Source of the DNA: Colwellia sp.
GTDB taxonomy: Bacteria; Pseudomonadota; Gammaproteobacteria; Enterobacterales; Alteromonadaceae
NCBI GenBank assembly: GCA_020630795.1
Contig: JAHDIK010000011.1
Span: 62,001-126,000 of the forward strand
Reading direction: 5' to 3'
DNA length: 64,000 bases
Shown here: in pieces, positions 53,978-63,253 of the stretch
How the letters are laid out: the number at the start of each line of letters is the position of its first letter
Numbering within the stretch: position 1 is the stretch's first letter
The notes under the pieces: model-generated
What the model saw: the letters and a program-made list of their open reading frames with translations, nothing else
Databases searched by the model: none
Told to the model about the DNA's origin: nothing
Position numbers and translations under genes: made by a program

Positions 53978-54757
53978 TTAATACCCTAACTGCGCAGCAA
54001 TTTGTTGCGCAGTTTCTACTATGCATTTTTTCACATCGTCATCGTTAACATCGCTACCAAATGCACTATTGAGCGACGACATAGAAAGCGCGGCAATGAC
54101 CTTACCTTCAGGCTTACCAACTAACGTAGCAAAGTCATAAACCCCTTTCGTTATATCGCTATCTGCCCCCAAAAAACCCTCATGTTTGATATTGTCTAAT
54201 TTCTTTATCAATGCTTTTTTCTTGGCCGACGAAAACGCTAAGTACTCTTCATCTCGTTCTAAAATCATCTCTCTAACCGCTTCTTTGCTATTTGCCAACA
54301 GTACTCTGCCAGCGACTATACTGCGTGTAGGAAATAAAGCGCCTTCTGTAATGTTTAACGATACTGAGCTGTGACTTCTTGCTTGCACTAACACCATGGT
54401 TTGACTTTGATACAACACCCATAAATGGCATGACATTCCCACCTCTACTGCTAAATCTTCCATCAGGGGTAAGGCGTATTGGCGTAACTGATCAACGGGC
54501 GAAATAGAATGCGATAAATTATAAAGTTTAAGCGATAGTCGATACCTGCCAGATACCTCATCTCGTAATAAGTAACCTTTATGCACTAAGGCTACGAGCA
54601 CGCGATAAATTTCATTTAAATTTCGGTCTAACCCCACTGCTATTTCAGACTGCTTTAAAGGCCTTCCACGAGCTGATAGAAACTCTAGCACCTCAAATGC
54701 TTTGTCTATTGCTGGAACCGCATACTTACTATTTGATTTATGAGTCGGTGCTGCCAT
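53978..54757 (-). CDS. IclR-family transcriptional regulator of the agar locus
   Basis: This 259-residue protein has an N-terminal winged HTH (VPAIDKAFEVLEFLSARGRPLKQSEIAVGLDRNLNEIYRVLVALVHKGYLLRDE). The IclR effector domain follows (LPLMEDLAVEVGMSCHLWVLYQSQTMVLVQARSHSSVSLNI and a C-terminal AALSMSSLNSAFG). It is the only regulator inside the agar locus. It is divergent from the dioxygenase gene, and the longest palindrome copy (54862-54877) lies in between. It is the natural candidate to bind that element, probably as a repressor relieved by AHG or KDG-type metabolites. The ligand is inferred. Confidence 0.93.
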   Translation of the reverse strand: MAAPTHKSNSKYAVPAIDKAFEVLEFLSARGRPLKQSEIAVGLDRNLNEIYRVLVALVHKGYLLRDEVSGRYRLSLKLYNLSHSISPVDQLRQYALPLMEDLAVEVGMSCHLWVLYQSQTMVLVQARSHSSVSLNITEGALFPTRSIVAGRVLLANSKEAVREMILERDEEYLAFSSAKKKALIKKLDNIKHEGFLGADSDITKGVYDFATLVGKPEGKVIAALSMSSLNSAFGSDVNDDDVKKCIVETAQQIAAQLGY

Positions 54758-54861
54758 TTCAAACCTATTTAAAAAGCGCCATTTTTAGCGACAAAAACTT
54801 TTATATATAAAAGTTAATTTACAATATGAAATATATTTGCATTAAACATAGCTCCGATCAA

Positions 54862-54877
54862 GTATTGTTAACAATAC
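54862..54877. promoter_or_regulatory. 16-bp perfect operator palindrome between the IclR and dioxygenase genes
   Basis: GTATTGTTAACAATAC is a perfect 16-bp palindrome and the most extended copy of the agar-locus element. It sits 20 bp before the dioxygenase start codon and 105 bp from the regulator start, so it can serve both genes. Confidence 0.65.
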
Positions 54878-54896
54878 ACAACTATTGGAGTTAAAA

Positions 54897-55661
54897 ATGA
54901 CAAACCAGTTACTGTTAACCGATGAACAAATTAACAACTTTAACCGTGACGGATACGTTATCGCTAAAGGGTTTTATAACAACGAAGAAATCACCCGTTT
55001 ACAAGAAACAGCGTTTAACGACGAAAACCTATATAAAAATGCGTGGGACAAAAAAGACGCGTCTGGCACGGTAAGTAAAGTATGTTTATGGCAAGAACTG
55101 GGAGACGACTTCTACAGCATGTTTTCGCGTGGACGACGACTTGCTGATTCAGTTGAAAAAATATTAGGCGAACCAGTATTTCACACAACCAGTAAAATTA
55201 TGATGAAAGAACCATTTGTTGGCGGTGCGTGGGAATGGCATCAAGATTATGGTTACTGGGCAAATGACAACTACCACTTATACCCAAAACTAGTGAGTTG
55301 TATGATTGCCATTAATAAAGCCACTATCGAAAACGGTTGCTTACAAGTATTAAAAGGCTCTCATCATATTGGTCGTATTAATCACAATAAAACGGGCGAT
55401 CAAAAAGGTGCAGATATGGAATTTGTTGATGAAGCAATGAAGCACCACGAATTAGTCAATGTTGAATTGGAGCCAGGAGATACGTTGTTCTTTCATTGTA
55501 ATTTATTGCATAAATCTAACCAAAACCGTTCTGCTGATCCTCGCTGGGTACTTATTCCTGCTTACTGTGCTGAAAGCGCAAAGCCTTTTAAAGAGAACTC
55601 GTTGAAATACTCACCGTTAGAAAAAGTTGAAGATAACGCGATTTTAGACTGGAAAGCGTAA
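54897..55661 (+). CDS. Phytanoyl-CoA dioxygenase-family Fe(II)/2-oxoglutarate oxygenase
   Basis: This is 254 residues from ATG 54897. A TTG four codons upstream overlaps GGAG, which is the ribosome-binding site for the ATG. The iron facial triad is visible: HQD in AWEWHQDYGYW, then the distal His in LFFHCNLLHKSNQNR, with the 2OG-binding Arg nearby (ADPRW). It lies within the agar locus with its own operator copy. Family members hydroxylate diverse small molecules. A role in opening, demethylating or otherwise modifying agar sugars is speculative. Confidence 0.85.
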   Translation: MTNQLLLTDEQINNFNRDGYVIAKGFYNNEEITRLQETAFNDENLYKNAWDKKDASGTVSKVCLWQELGDDFYSMFSRGRRLADSVEKILGEPVFHTTSKIMMKEPFVGGAWEWHQDYGYWANDNYHLYPKLVSCMIAINKATIENGCLQVLKGSHHIGRINHNKTGDQKGADMEFVDEAMKHHELVNVELEPGDTLFFHCNLLHKSNQNRSADPRWVLIPAYCAESAKPFKENSLKYSPLEKVEDNAILDWKA

Positions 55662-55679
55662 GTTAAAATAGGTGCGTTA

Positions 55680-55722
55680 ATTGTGGTTCAACAAACAACG
55701 TGACGTTAAGTTGAACCACAAT
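55680..55722. terminator. Long hairpin between convergent genes
   Basis: Perfect 13-bp arms (ATTGTGGTTCAAC at 55680-55692, complement at 55710-55722) contain a small inner stem (AACG/CGTT). There is no strong T run, so it may be a weak bidirectional terminator. Confidence 0.55.
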
Positions 55723-55770
55723 ACTCATTCATTAATCCAATGAGTTAACTTACTACAGGCCAATAAATAG

Positions 55771-57015
55771 TTAACCAAAAATAGCGCGAATTAACCCTAT
55801 TGCTTGCTCGACACTTTTACCGTCTTTTACTTGGTTCACAATGGAGTCACGCTTACCTTGTAAATATTCAGGTAAATCATCTTCCATTAGTGCTTTATCT
55901 ACTAACATTTCAGCTGATTCTTTGGTTCGCTTTTTAGGTGCAGCTTTTGACGTACTGGTCACTTTTTTATGCGCTTTATCACGCATACGCACGTAATTAG
56001 AATTTAGTGCTAAATCAGCATCGGCAAACAAAAATAAATCAATAAGTACGGCGCGGTTTTTCCAAAGCGTAAGCTCAACGTTATCATTCACTATCTCAGA
56101 TATAGTTTCATCTGCTCCACCTGTTATAGGCTCATCTACTAAACTAGGTTGAGATTGATGCCACCACGCAAATGTTCGTAATGTGCCAATCATGTCATGC
56201 CAGTATGAAGAGAAGTCGGTGTTTTTCATTTTTGCTATCGACAAACCTTGGCACAAAATATCAATTTTATTGTTGTTTAACGCAATAAATTGGTCTGGTC
56301 TTCGCATTGCTAATAAGCGAGTTGCCGCAGCTAATGGCGGAGTATTATTCTGACCTTTTTCTGGCGTGTAATCGTTAAATATACGCTTAAAGTCTTTAAC
56401 GAAATTTTGATAGTGATCGTAAGTAACATCACCCGTTAACGGAATATGTGCTAGCGCAACGTCAAATTTCTCTGGTAATTGCTCAATTAATAGATGAAAA
56501 ACTTTCGCGCCTTTGGTACTGGCAAACCACTCAACGTCAAAATTATACAGGCTGTAATCGTGCTGACTTGTGTGCTTACCCACAAACGTTAAACGGTCCT
56601 CAATAGGTAAATCAGCTAACGCCGTTTCACGAATACTCTCAATATGATTTAACAAACGTAATCGTTCATCTAAAGCGTGAACAGTTGATTGCTGTTGAAT
56701 AAAGTCTGCATAAATAGGCCACGGAGCAATACGCGCCATTTTAAATTGGCTAATGGTGTAACCTGTTTCAAGAACACCTTGTAACTTTTTTAACGGTACA
56801 AGTTGTTCGTCTTCTAAATAGTCCATATTCAGGTCTTCACGGCATAACCTAATAAGCTCTCCACACCATCCAAGAAAATCATCCGGTCGATTATCGACTT
56901 TTATCGCCATTAAATTTAAAGCAAGTGATGGTATATATTTAAGGGCATTTTGATACACCTGATTTTCGGCGGTAGACAAAGACATTTTTACAGGTAAAGA
57001 CAGCAGTTTTCTCAT
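55771..57015 (-). CDS. Unknown 414-residue protein inside the agar locus
   Basis: This soluble, mostly helical protein has no signal peptide. Notable segments are FLGWCGELIRLCREDLNMDYLEDEQLVPLKKLQGVLETGYT (residues 47-88), LLAMRRPDQFIALNNNKIDILCQGLSI (about 236-262), which resembles a module seen in some restriction-type proteins, and a basic Lys/Ser/Ala stretch near 347-366 (KKVTSTSKAAPKKRTKESAE). It ends with a short helical domain (LPEYLQGKRDSIVNQVKDGKSVEQAIGLIRAIF). It is isolated between hairpins. I do not recognise its function, and it may be unrelated to agar use. Confidence 0.7.
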   Translation of the reverse strand: MRKLLSLPVKMSLSTAENQVYQNALKYIPSLALNLMAIKVDNRPDDFLGWCGELIRLCREDLNMDYLEDEQLVPLKKLQGVLETGYTISQFKMARIAPWPIYADFIQQQSTVHALDERLRLLNHIESIRETALADLPIEDRLTFVGKHTSQHDYSLYNFDVEWFASTKGAKVFHLLIEQLPEKFDVALAHIPLTGDVTYDHYQNFVKDFKRIFNDYTPEKGQNNTPPLAAATRLLAMRRPDQFIALNNNKIDILCQGLSIAKMKNTDFSSYWHDMIGTLRTFAWWHQSQPSLVDEPITGGADETISEIVNDNVELTLWKNRAVLIDLFLFADADLALNSNYVRMRDKAHKKVTSTSKAAPKKRTKESAEMLVDKALMEDDLPEYLQGKRDSIVNQVKDGKSVEQAIGLIRAIFG

Positions 57016-57201
57016 TGGATATTTATAAACTCAGATACAGTGTTTAGCGCTAGAGTACGCGAAAAAAAACGCGGATCATACGCACTTATAACGCTATTGC
57101 AATCTTTGAATAAGTAGAAATTATTTTTTAATGTTGTCTGCGCTTTTACCATACAAAAACAGCTGTAAAAGAGTACGGCTTTGGCGTACTTTTTAGCAGA
57201 C

Positions 57202-57236
57202 AAAAAAATAGCGACTAAATAAATTTAGCCGCTATT
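57202..57236 (-). terminator. Terminator of the AHG catabolic operon
   Basis: On the minus strand 13-base arms (57224-57236 and 57207-57219) pair with one G-U and a 4-nt loop, followed by a T run (57208-57202). It lies 44 bp after the aldehyde dehydrogenase stop. Confidence 0.85.
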
Positions 57237-57279
57237 AAATCCGATTCGGGGGAAACCAATTCGGAAAAGCCTGTGTTAT

Positions 57280-58731
57280 TTAAGGTGTTTCTTTTAAATA
57301 AACTGTTTTCTTTTCAAGATACTGCTCAAGACCAAATTTACCGTCTTCACCACCAAAGCCACTTTGCTTCCAACCGTTATGGAAACCTTGATGCTGTTCG
57401 CCCATACCGCGATTGATATAAACTTCACCAACTTCTAAGTCGCTGATTGCTTTATTAATATCAAAGAAGTTTTGCGTGTAAATATAAGCACTTAAACCGT
57501 AAATACTGTCGTTACAGAACTCTATAGCTTGGTCCATGTCTTTTACTTTGATAATAGGCAAAATTGGGCCAAAAGTTTCTTCGTGAACAGCAATATTGTC
57601 TTGTTCAACGTCAACCAATAGCGTTGGCTCGTACCAGCAACCACCTTCGTATCCACTAACTTCAGCTGTTTTTCCGCCTGTTGCTAGCGTAGCGCCTTGT
57701 TTAAGGCTTTCTTTTACGATGTGATCGATGTTTTCTATTTCACGTTGGTTACACTTAGGACCCATTTCTGTTTCTGGGTTCATCGGGTCGCCAACTTTTA
57801 AAGCTTTAACTTTTGGAACAAACTTGGCCATAAAGTCATCGTAAATGCTTTCTTGAACGTACAAACGCTCAACACAAGTACATACTTGACCACAGTTAGC
57901 GAAACGTCCCCAAAGAGCACCTTCAACTGCGGCGTCTAAATCAGCATCTTCCATAACAACCATTGGCGCTTTACCACCAAGCTCAAGCATTACCGGTGTC
58001 ATATATTCAGCAGATGTTTTGTAAATTTGTTTACCGGCTACAGTAGAACCTGTCATGGTGATCATTTTAGTAATTGGGCTTTCACATAGCGCTTGCCCTA
58101 CTACCGAACCTGAACCGTTAATTACGTTTAATACGCCAGCAGGAATACCTGCTTCATTTGCTAAACGACCTAACTCTGTTGTTGCTAATGGTGTTTCTTG
58201 AGTAGGTTTTAATACAATACTGTTACCCGTGATCAATGCAGGACCAATTTTACGACCCGCTAGTGCTAACGGAAAGTTCCACGCCGTAATACCAACAATT
58301 ACACCACGTGGTACTTTGTGAATGTATATTTTTTCATTTTCATTGTCTGACGGTAAGATATCGCCTTCTATTGTTAACGCATTATCACAAGCGTAATCAA
58401 TAAACGTAGCTGTTACGTCAACTTCCATCTCAGCTACTGATAATAATTTACCTTGTTCTGCAACGAGCATTGGCGCAAGAATGTCTTTGTTTTCACGAAT
58501 TTTATTCGCAAAGTTACGAAGAATATTTTGACGTGTTCGAGCCGTCATTTTTGCCCAAGATTTTTGAGCCTTATCAGCAACTTCTAGTGCGTGTTGTGCA
58601 TCTTCAGCACAACCCTTTGGAATAGCACCAATAACTTCGCCTGTTGACGGACTTAAGATATCAATTTTGCCGTCAGCCGCTGATGAAATGTATTCACCGT
58701 TTATAAAATTTACGTTGTTTTGGAATTTCAT
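57280..58731 (-). CDS. AldA-like aldehyde dehydrogenase; probable 3,6-anhydro-L-galactose dehydrogenase
   Basis: This is 483 residues from ATG 58731, four bases after the SDR stop, with GGAG inside the SDR tail. ALDH signatures are present: [33 protein letters not shown], catalytic Glu in [11 protein letters not shown], catalytic Cys in [16 protein letters not shown], and [13 protein letters not shown]. It resembles E. coli AldA throughout, including [17 protein letters not shown]. Given the GH117 and cycloisomerase partners, it probably oxidises AHG to 3,6-anhydro-L-galactonate with NAD(P). It is the last gene of a four-gene operon. Confidence 0.85.
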   Translation of the reverse strand: MKFQNNVNFINGEYISSAADGKIDILSPSTGEVIGAIPKGCAEDAQHALEVADKAQKSWAKMTARTRQNILRNFANKIRENKDILAPMLVAEQGKLLSVAEMEVDVTATFIDYACDNALTIEGDILPSDNENEKIYIHKVPRGVIVGITAWNFPLALAGRKIGPALITGNSIVLKPTQETPLATTELGRLANEAGIPAGVLNVINGSGSVVGQALCESPITKMITMTGSTVAGKQIYKTSAEYMTPVMLELGGKAPMVVMEDADLDAAVEGALWGRFANCGQVCTCVERLYVQESIYDDFMAKFVPKVKALKVGDPMNPETEMGPKCNQREIENIDHIVKESLKQGATLATGGKTAEVSGYEGGCWYEPTLLVDVEQDNIAVHEETFGPILPIIKVKDMDQAIEFCNDSIYGLSAYIYTQNFFDINKAISDLEVGEVYINRGMGEQHQGFHNGWKQSGFGGEDGKFGLEQYLEKKTVYLKETP

Positions 58732-58735
58732 GGAA

Positions 58736-59500
58736 TTATCTCCCCATCCATCCGCCATCTACTAATAAGATAGCACCGTTAACATAACTTGCAGCTTCAG
58801 AAGCTAAGAATACTGCAGGTCCTTTAAAGTCTTCTGGGTTACCCCAACGACCTTGTGGAATTCTTCCTAAAATAGCATTTGCTCTTTCAGGGTCATTACG
58901 AAGCGCTTCTGTATTGTCTGTATCAATATAACCAGGAGCAATGGCATTTACATTAACACCTTTACCAGCCCATTCGTTTGACAATGCCATAACTAATTGA
59001 CCAATCGCACCTTTACTTGCCGCATAACCTGGAACGGTAATACCACCTTGGAATGTTAATAACGACGCAGTAAATATAATTTTACCTGCACCACGCTCAA
59101 CCATGTCTTTACCAATTTCACGGCTTAGAATAAATTGAGAATTTAAGTTAACGTCAATCACGTTGTCCCATAAATCATCGCCATGTTCAGCTGCAGGTGC
59201 ACGTAAAATTGTTCCAGCGTTATTCACTAATATATCTATTTTAGGAAAGTCAGCTTTTACCGATTCAATAAACGCATACAAGGCTTCACGGTCACTAAAA
59301 TCACACTGGTAACCCTTAAAGTTTTTACCAAGTGCTTTTACTTCTTTTTCTACTTCAGAACCTTCAAGCTCTAAACTTGCAGAAACACCAATAATGTCTG
59401 CGCCAGCTGCCGCTAAACCTAATGCGATACCTTTACCAATACCACGTTTACAGCCTGTAACTAAGGCTACTTTACCTTCTAAACTAAATTTTTCTAACAT
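58736..59500 (-). CDS. KduD-like SDR; probable 2,5-diketo-3-deoxygluconate reductase
   Basis: This 254-residue SDR has the cofactor motif [12 protein letters not shown] (residues 15-26), NNAG at 93-96, catalytic Ser146, Tyr159 and Lys163 (YAASK), and C-terminal [15 protein letters not shown]. It resembles 2-dehydro-3-deoxy-D-gluconate 5-dehydrogenase KduD. In the published AHG route an SDR reduces 2,5-diketo-3-deoxygluconate to KDG. The operon position, between a Zn alcohol dehydrogenase and the AHG dehydrogenase, fits that step. Direction and substrate are inferred. Confidence 0.82.
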   Translation of the reverse strand: MLEKFSLEGKVALVTGCKRGIGKGIALGLAAAGADIIGVSASLELEGSEVEKEVKALGKNFKGYQCDFSDREALYAFIESVKADFPKIDILVNNAGTILRAPAAEHGDDLWDNVIDVNLNSQFILSREIGKDMVERGAGKIIFTASLLTFQGGITVPGYAASKGAIGQLVMALSNEWAGKGVNVNAIAPGYIDTDNTEALRNDPERANAILGRIPQGRWGNPEDFKGPAVFLASEAASYVNGAILLVDGGWMGR

Positions 59501-59506
59501 GTGTAA

Positions 59507-60532
59507 TTAACCTTCTACGTTACAAGCAACTAAAGCTTTCATACCTTGTGGATTATTGTCCATTGAAGCAAATGCATCGCCAATGCTGTTTAATGGCGTT
59601 ACTGAGCTAATAAACTGTTCAATATCAACTTTGCCTGATGCAATAAGTTCAATTGCCCAATCATAATCAGCCGCTTCGTATACTCGAGCACCTAATAACT
59701 CAAGCTCTTTCCAGAAAAATTGGAATAAATCTATTTCAGGCGCTTGTGAGTGAATAGCTACCATAACAATACGTGCACGACGACCTGCAACTTGGGTCAT
59801 CGCGTCAATAGCAGGTTTAACACCTGATACTTCGAATACTACGTCGGCACCCTTAGTACCTGTCCATTCTTCAACATAGGCTGCTAGATCTTCTTCGATA
59901 GGGTTAACTGATTTAACACCTAACTTTTCAGCAAAAGCACGACGACTTTCATTAGGCTCAGACACTAATACTTCTGCACCTACACTTTTAGCAACAGCCG
60001 CCACTAACTGACCAATAGGGCCACCACCTAGCACTACAACCTTTTCACCTGCTTGTAAGCGTGAACGGCTAACATCGTGACAAGCAACAGATAATGGCTC
60101 GATTAACGCGCCTTGTTTCAGGTCAACATTCGCTGGTAGTTTATGTAAAGTACGCGCTTTAACAGTCCAGTTTGATTGAAATGCACCGGGAGTGTCGATA
60201 CCCATAAACTTCAAATTTTGACAGATATGCGTGTTACCAGATTCACACGTTGGACATTCACCACACCAGTCAAGTGGGCGAACAACCACTCGGTCACCAA
60301 TAGCAAAACCATTAACCCCTTCACCAATTTCTGTCACAGTACCTGACATTTCATGGCCAATTGTTTGTGGTGGATTAACTCGAGCATCCATAACCCCGTG
60401 ATAAATGTGCATGTCGGTTCCACAAATACCTACGTAACCTACCGCAAGTTTTACTTCACCAGCTTTTGGTGCACTTTCTTCAGCTTGAACGAGATCAAAG
60501 CCTTTATTACCGATATAGCGAGCAGCAATCAT
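59507..60532 (-). CDS. Zinc alcohol dehydrogenase; probable L-2-keto-3-deoxygalactonate 5-dehydrogenase
   Basis: This 341-residue medium-chain dehydrogenase has catalytic zinc ligands Cys37, His60 and Glu61 (GICGTD, TIGHEMSG). Structural zinc cysteines are at 90, 93, 96 and 104 (DWCGECPTCESGNTHIC). The NAD-binding motif is VVLGGGPIGQLVAAVA. It lies 6 bp upstream of the SDR and 10 bp downstream of the cycloisomerase, tightly co-transcribed. The family includes sugar-acid and polyol dehydrogenases. Context suggests oxidation of L-KDGal at C5 ahead of the SDR. The exact substrate is inferred. Confidence 0.82.
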   Translation of the reverse strand: MIAARYIGNKGFDLVQAEESAPKAGEVKLAVGYVGICGTDMHIYHGVMDARVNPPQTIGHEMSGTVTEIGEGVNGFAIGDRVVVRPLDWCGECPTCESGNTHICQNLKFMGIDTPGAFQSNWTVKARTLHKLPANVDLKQGALIEPLSVACHDVSRSRLQAGEKVVVLGGGPIGQLVAAVAKSVGAEVLVSEPNESRRAFAEKLGVKSVNPIEEDLAAYVEEWTGTKGADVVFEVSGVKPAIDAMTQVAGRRARIVMVAIHSQAPEIDLFQFFWKELELLGARVYEAADYDWAIELIASGKVDIEQFISSVTPLNSIGDAFASMDNNPQGMKALVACNVEG

Positions 60533-60542
60533 TTTATTACCC

Positions 60543-61655
60543 TTAAGACTGTTTTATTAAATATTGACCAAGTAGAGCGTCGTCAAATACTACGCCTGTT
60601 CCAGCTACATTAGGTGCAATGGCTCTTCCGTTTTCATCTAACTGAAGAGGATGTTTTGTGTATTCGTCGATTGGAAATGAATGCACTTCCAAATAGCCCG
60701 CATGTGGTTGAGAAGCCAATAATGACACGTGAAGTTCGTGCATTCCGTGGCTACACAGCGGTAAATTGTTTTCTTTGGCTACTTTAGCAACACGTAAGAA
60801 CCCTGTAATTCCGCCGATATTTGAAGCGTCGGGCTGTAAATAACTTAATTTAGCTTGCGCAATGGCATAACCAAATTCATGCAATGTATGCAGGTTCTCA
60901 CCCATTGCTAGAGGAATGTTTATATTGTCAGCTATTTGAGCGAAACCTAAATAATCATCTGGAATCGTTGGTTCTTCAAACCACGTGATGTCGTATTGCT
61001 CAATCGCTTTACCAAATGTTATTGCTTGTTCTACTGACAGCGAATAGTTCGCATCAACCATAAATACTTTGTCTTGACCGATTAACTCACGCACCGCTGC
61101 AACGCGCTCTACATCTTCTTGGTAGTTGTCTTTTCCGACCTTAATTTTTACGGCATTAAAACCACGGTCTAAGTAACCTTGAATATTCTTGAGAAGTTTT
61201 TCTTGAGAGAAATTAAGATCGATGCCACCGGCATAACACGCCGTTGTATTATTTGCGCCACCTGCTACTTTCCATAATGGAAGATTTTCACGCTTACATC
61301 GAATGTCCCACAATGCGATATCAACTGCCGACATAGCAAAGCTTACAAGGCCACCACGACCAACATAATGAAGATGCCACTCCATTTCATCCCATATACC
61401 TTCTATATCAGCAGCACTTTTCCCTATAATCATAGGTTTGTATTCATCTACTAATAATGAGTATATAGCGCGACCACCTTTTCCTCCGGTGTAGGTATAT
61501 CCAACACCTTCTTGGCCATCAGCACAAATAACTCTACAAACAATTAATTCAAAATGAGTGTGATCGCCATGCTTAGCATCGGTTAATACTTCAGATAATG
61601 GCACTTGGTAATATTCAACTTTTACCTGTTGAATTATGTTTGCTAAATCACTCAT
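60543..61655 (-). CDS. Enolase-superfamily 3,6-anhydro-L-galactonate cycloisomerase (probable)
   Basis: This 370-residue mandelate-racemase-type protein has an N-terminal cap (residues 1-130) and a barrel with KxK (Lys170, Lys172 in VKIKVG). The metal ligands are Asp201 (MVDANYS), Glu227 (WFEEP) and Glu253 (GENLH), and a catalytic His303 lies in CSHGMHE. All catalytic residues are intact. The AHG-galactonate cycloisomerases of agar degraders belong to this superfamily and open the anhydro ring to give 2-keto-3-deoxy-L-galactonate. It is the first gene of the operon, directly behind an operator overlapping its -10 box. A sugar-acid dehydratase is the alternative. Confidence 0.82.
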   Translation of the reverse strand: MSDLANIIQQVKVEYYQVPLSEVLTDAKHGDHTHFELIVCRVICADGQEGVGYTYTGGKGGRAIYSLLVDEYKPMIIGKSAADIEGIWDEMEWHLHYVGRGGLVSFAMSAVDIALWDIRCKRENLPLWKVAGGANNTTACYAGGIDLNFSQEKLLKNIQGYLDRGFNAVKIKVGKDNYQEDVERVAAVRELIGQDKVFMVDANYSLSVEQAITFGKAIEQYDITWFEEPTIPDDYLGFAQIADNINIPLAMGENLHTLHEFGYAIAQAKLSYLQPDASNIGGITGFLRVAKVAKENNLPLCSHGMHELHVSLLASQPHAGYLEVHSFPIDEYTKHPLQLDENGRAIAPNVAGTGVVFDDALLGQYLIKQS

Positions 61656-61676
61656 GAATAGTCTCTCTCAAAGTCA

Positions 61677-61714
61677 ATTGTTAACAATCTACATGAGCAA
61701 AGGTAAGATGTAAA
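61677..61714 (-). promoter_or_regulatory. AHG operon promoter overlapped by the operator palindrome
   Basis: On the minus strand TTTACA (61709-61714) and TAGATT (61686-61691) are 17 bp apart. The perfect palindrome ATTGTTAACAAT (61677-61688) overlaps the -10 box and extends toward the transcription start, 22 bp before the cycloisomerase start codon. The arrangement strongly suggests repression. Confidence 0.65.
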
Positions 61715-61913
61715 GTACAAAAATTATTTTTTTTTGCCTAAAGCCCTGTAAAAATGGGCAAGTCTTCGAAAATGTCTAATAGTACGTAAATATTATTTAC
61801 TGATAAAAAACAGGTAAATACTGAATAATTACCTTGAGGTAAACCACTTAGTTTTACATAAAGAGGGATACTAGGTAGTATATACTTAACATTTACCAAT
61901 CAGGCATATCAAA

Positions 61914-63020
61914 ATGAACCCTTTTAACTATGACAAACTCGTCTCATTAAAAGAATTTTGCGGTAGAGAAGATGAACTTAAAAAAGTCGCCAACATTGTA
62001 AAAGGTAAAAATAATGTGTTGATGTACGGGGATCGACGTTACGGAAAAACTAGCCTGATCAAAAAAACGTTTAGTTTGTTACCAACCGATATATTTTCGG
62101 TGTATATCGACTTGTATGACATTGTCGATGAAATGGACTTTGCACAATCGTTATATAACGCCGTAATAGATGCTATGCCGTTTTCGCTTGAAGATAAGTT
62201 TTTAAAATTTGGCGATATATTTAAACGACTCAACGGTGTAAGCCTTACACCAACAAAATCATTTGAAGGAGTATCATTAAAACCTGACATTAGAGGCAGA
62301 GATTTTGATGAACTTTTAGAATCAGCTTTTGAAGGGTTAACTCGTTTATGTGAAAAAAACAAATACTCGCATGTTGTTCTCGCCTTAGATGAATTTCAGC
62401 AAATTAAAGAAATTACCAATATAAAAATTGATGCTAAGTTACGTAAAATTGCTCAACGTAACCCTAATGTTTGCTTTATATTTAGTGGCTCAAAACGCAA
62501 TATGCTAAGAGCATTAGTGTCGAGTCAAAATAGTCCTTTTTATGGTATGACTACCCCTATTGTTGTTAAAGGTATTAATAGTCCAGACATTCAAACCTAT
62601 TGTGAAAAAAAATTAGACGCAAGGTTTGTTAATAATAGTTTTACTTATCTTTACGATGAAGTACGGGGACAAACCCGCCTACTTTTACAACTTTGTTATC
62701 GACTATATTCAGATCAGATAAACCATATAACGATGAATGATGCTGAGCACGTACTCAGTGGATTAATTGAAGACTATGATGATGAATTTAGAGAACGTTT
62801 TATGCGATTTCCTAACGGCCAAAAAAAAGTGTTTAAGGGCATTGTGTTAAGTAAAGGCAACAAACTGTTTTCGAACAAAGTACTTAAAGGTATAAATGCA
62901 TCAAAACAAAGCTTAAACCAGGCCGTGTCAGCACTTGAGAAACAAGACGAAATAACTAAAACAGGTGAAGGGTGTTACCAAATAAACGACGTACTATTTC
63001 AGTTATGGTTAAGCCGATAA
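61914..63020 (+). CDS. Archaeal-type AAA+ (STAND-like) ATPase
   Basis: This 368-residue protein begins CGREDELKKVANIVKGKNNVLMYGDRRYGKTSLIKK, the ATPase_2 Walker A (residues 39-47). Walker B is VVLALDEFQ (Asp159-Glu160), with sensor-like FIFSGSKRNML. The C-terminal about 90 residues (VFKGIVLSKGNKLFSNKVLKGINASKQSLNQAVSALEKQDEITKTGEG) form a winged helix. These proteins occur singly in many bacteria with unknown targets. No toxin or effector is adjacent, so defence is not indicated. A small CWC protein gene follows 41 bp later. Confidence 0.82.
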   Translation: MNPFNYDKLVSLKEFCGREDELKKVANIVKGKNNVLMYGDRRYGKTSLIKKTFSLLPTDIFSVYIDLYDIVDEMDFAQSLYNAVIDAMPFSLEDKFLKFGDIFKRLNGVSLTPTKSFEGVSLKPDIRGRDFDELLESAFEGLTRLCEKNKYSHVVLALDEFQQIKEITNIKIDAKLRKIAQRNPNVCFIFSGSKRNMLRALVSSQNSPFYGMTTPIVVKGINSPDIQTYCEKKLDARFVNNSFTYLYDEVRGQTRLLLQLCYRLYSDQINHITMNDAEHVLSGLIEDYDDEFRERFMRFPNGQKKVFKGIVLSKGNKLFSNKVLKGINASKQSLNQAVSALEKQDEITKTGEGCYQINDVLFQLWLSR

Positions 63021-63061
63021 GCTATAATAATTATGAGTATTAATGATCGGGAGAAGCTGAA

Positions 63062-63253
63062 ATGAACCCAAATGAACTCACCTGCCCACTGTGTAAAAGC
63101 AGCAATCAATGTGGCGTAAATAACAACGAAGATTGCTGGTGCGTAAGTAAAACCGTGCCGAAAGACTTAGTGAAACAGTTACCGCCAGAACAAGTAAATA
63201 AAACGTGTATTTGCGCTAACTGTATCGATGAATACAATCGCCTAACGCGTTAG
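63062..63253 (+). CDS. Cysteine-rich CWC-family protein
   Basis: This 63-residue protein has a zinc-ribbon-like pattern: CPLCKSSNQCG, DCWCVSKTVP with the CWC signature, and ICANC toward the end. These small proteins are common in gammaproteobacteria and have no assigned role that I know. The stop overlaps the end of the convergent MBL-hydrolase gene by four bases. Confidence 0.8.
   Translation: MNPNELTCPLCKSSNQCGVNNNEDCWCVSKTVPKDLVKQLPPEQVNKTCICANCIDEYNRLTR

Noticed and set aside
57012-57203. A 63-codon minus-strand frame overlapping the start of the 414-residue gene by four bases
   Set aside because: It starts with TTG inside the T run of a terminator, has no ribosome-binding site and gives a protein without recognisable features.
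61914-63253. A defence system formed by the ATPase and the CWC protein
   Set aside because: No nuclease, toxin or other effector is nearby, and both families occur as ordinary chromosomal genes.
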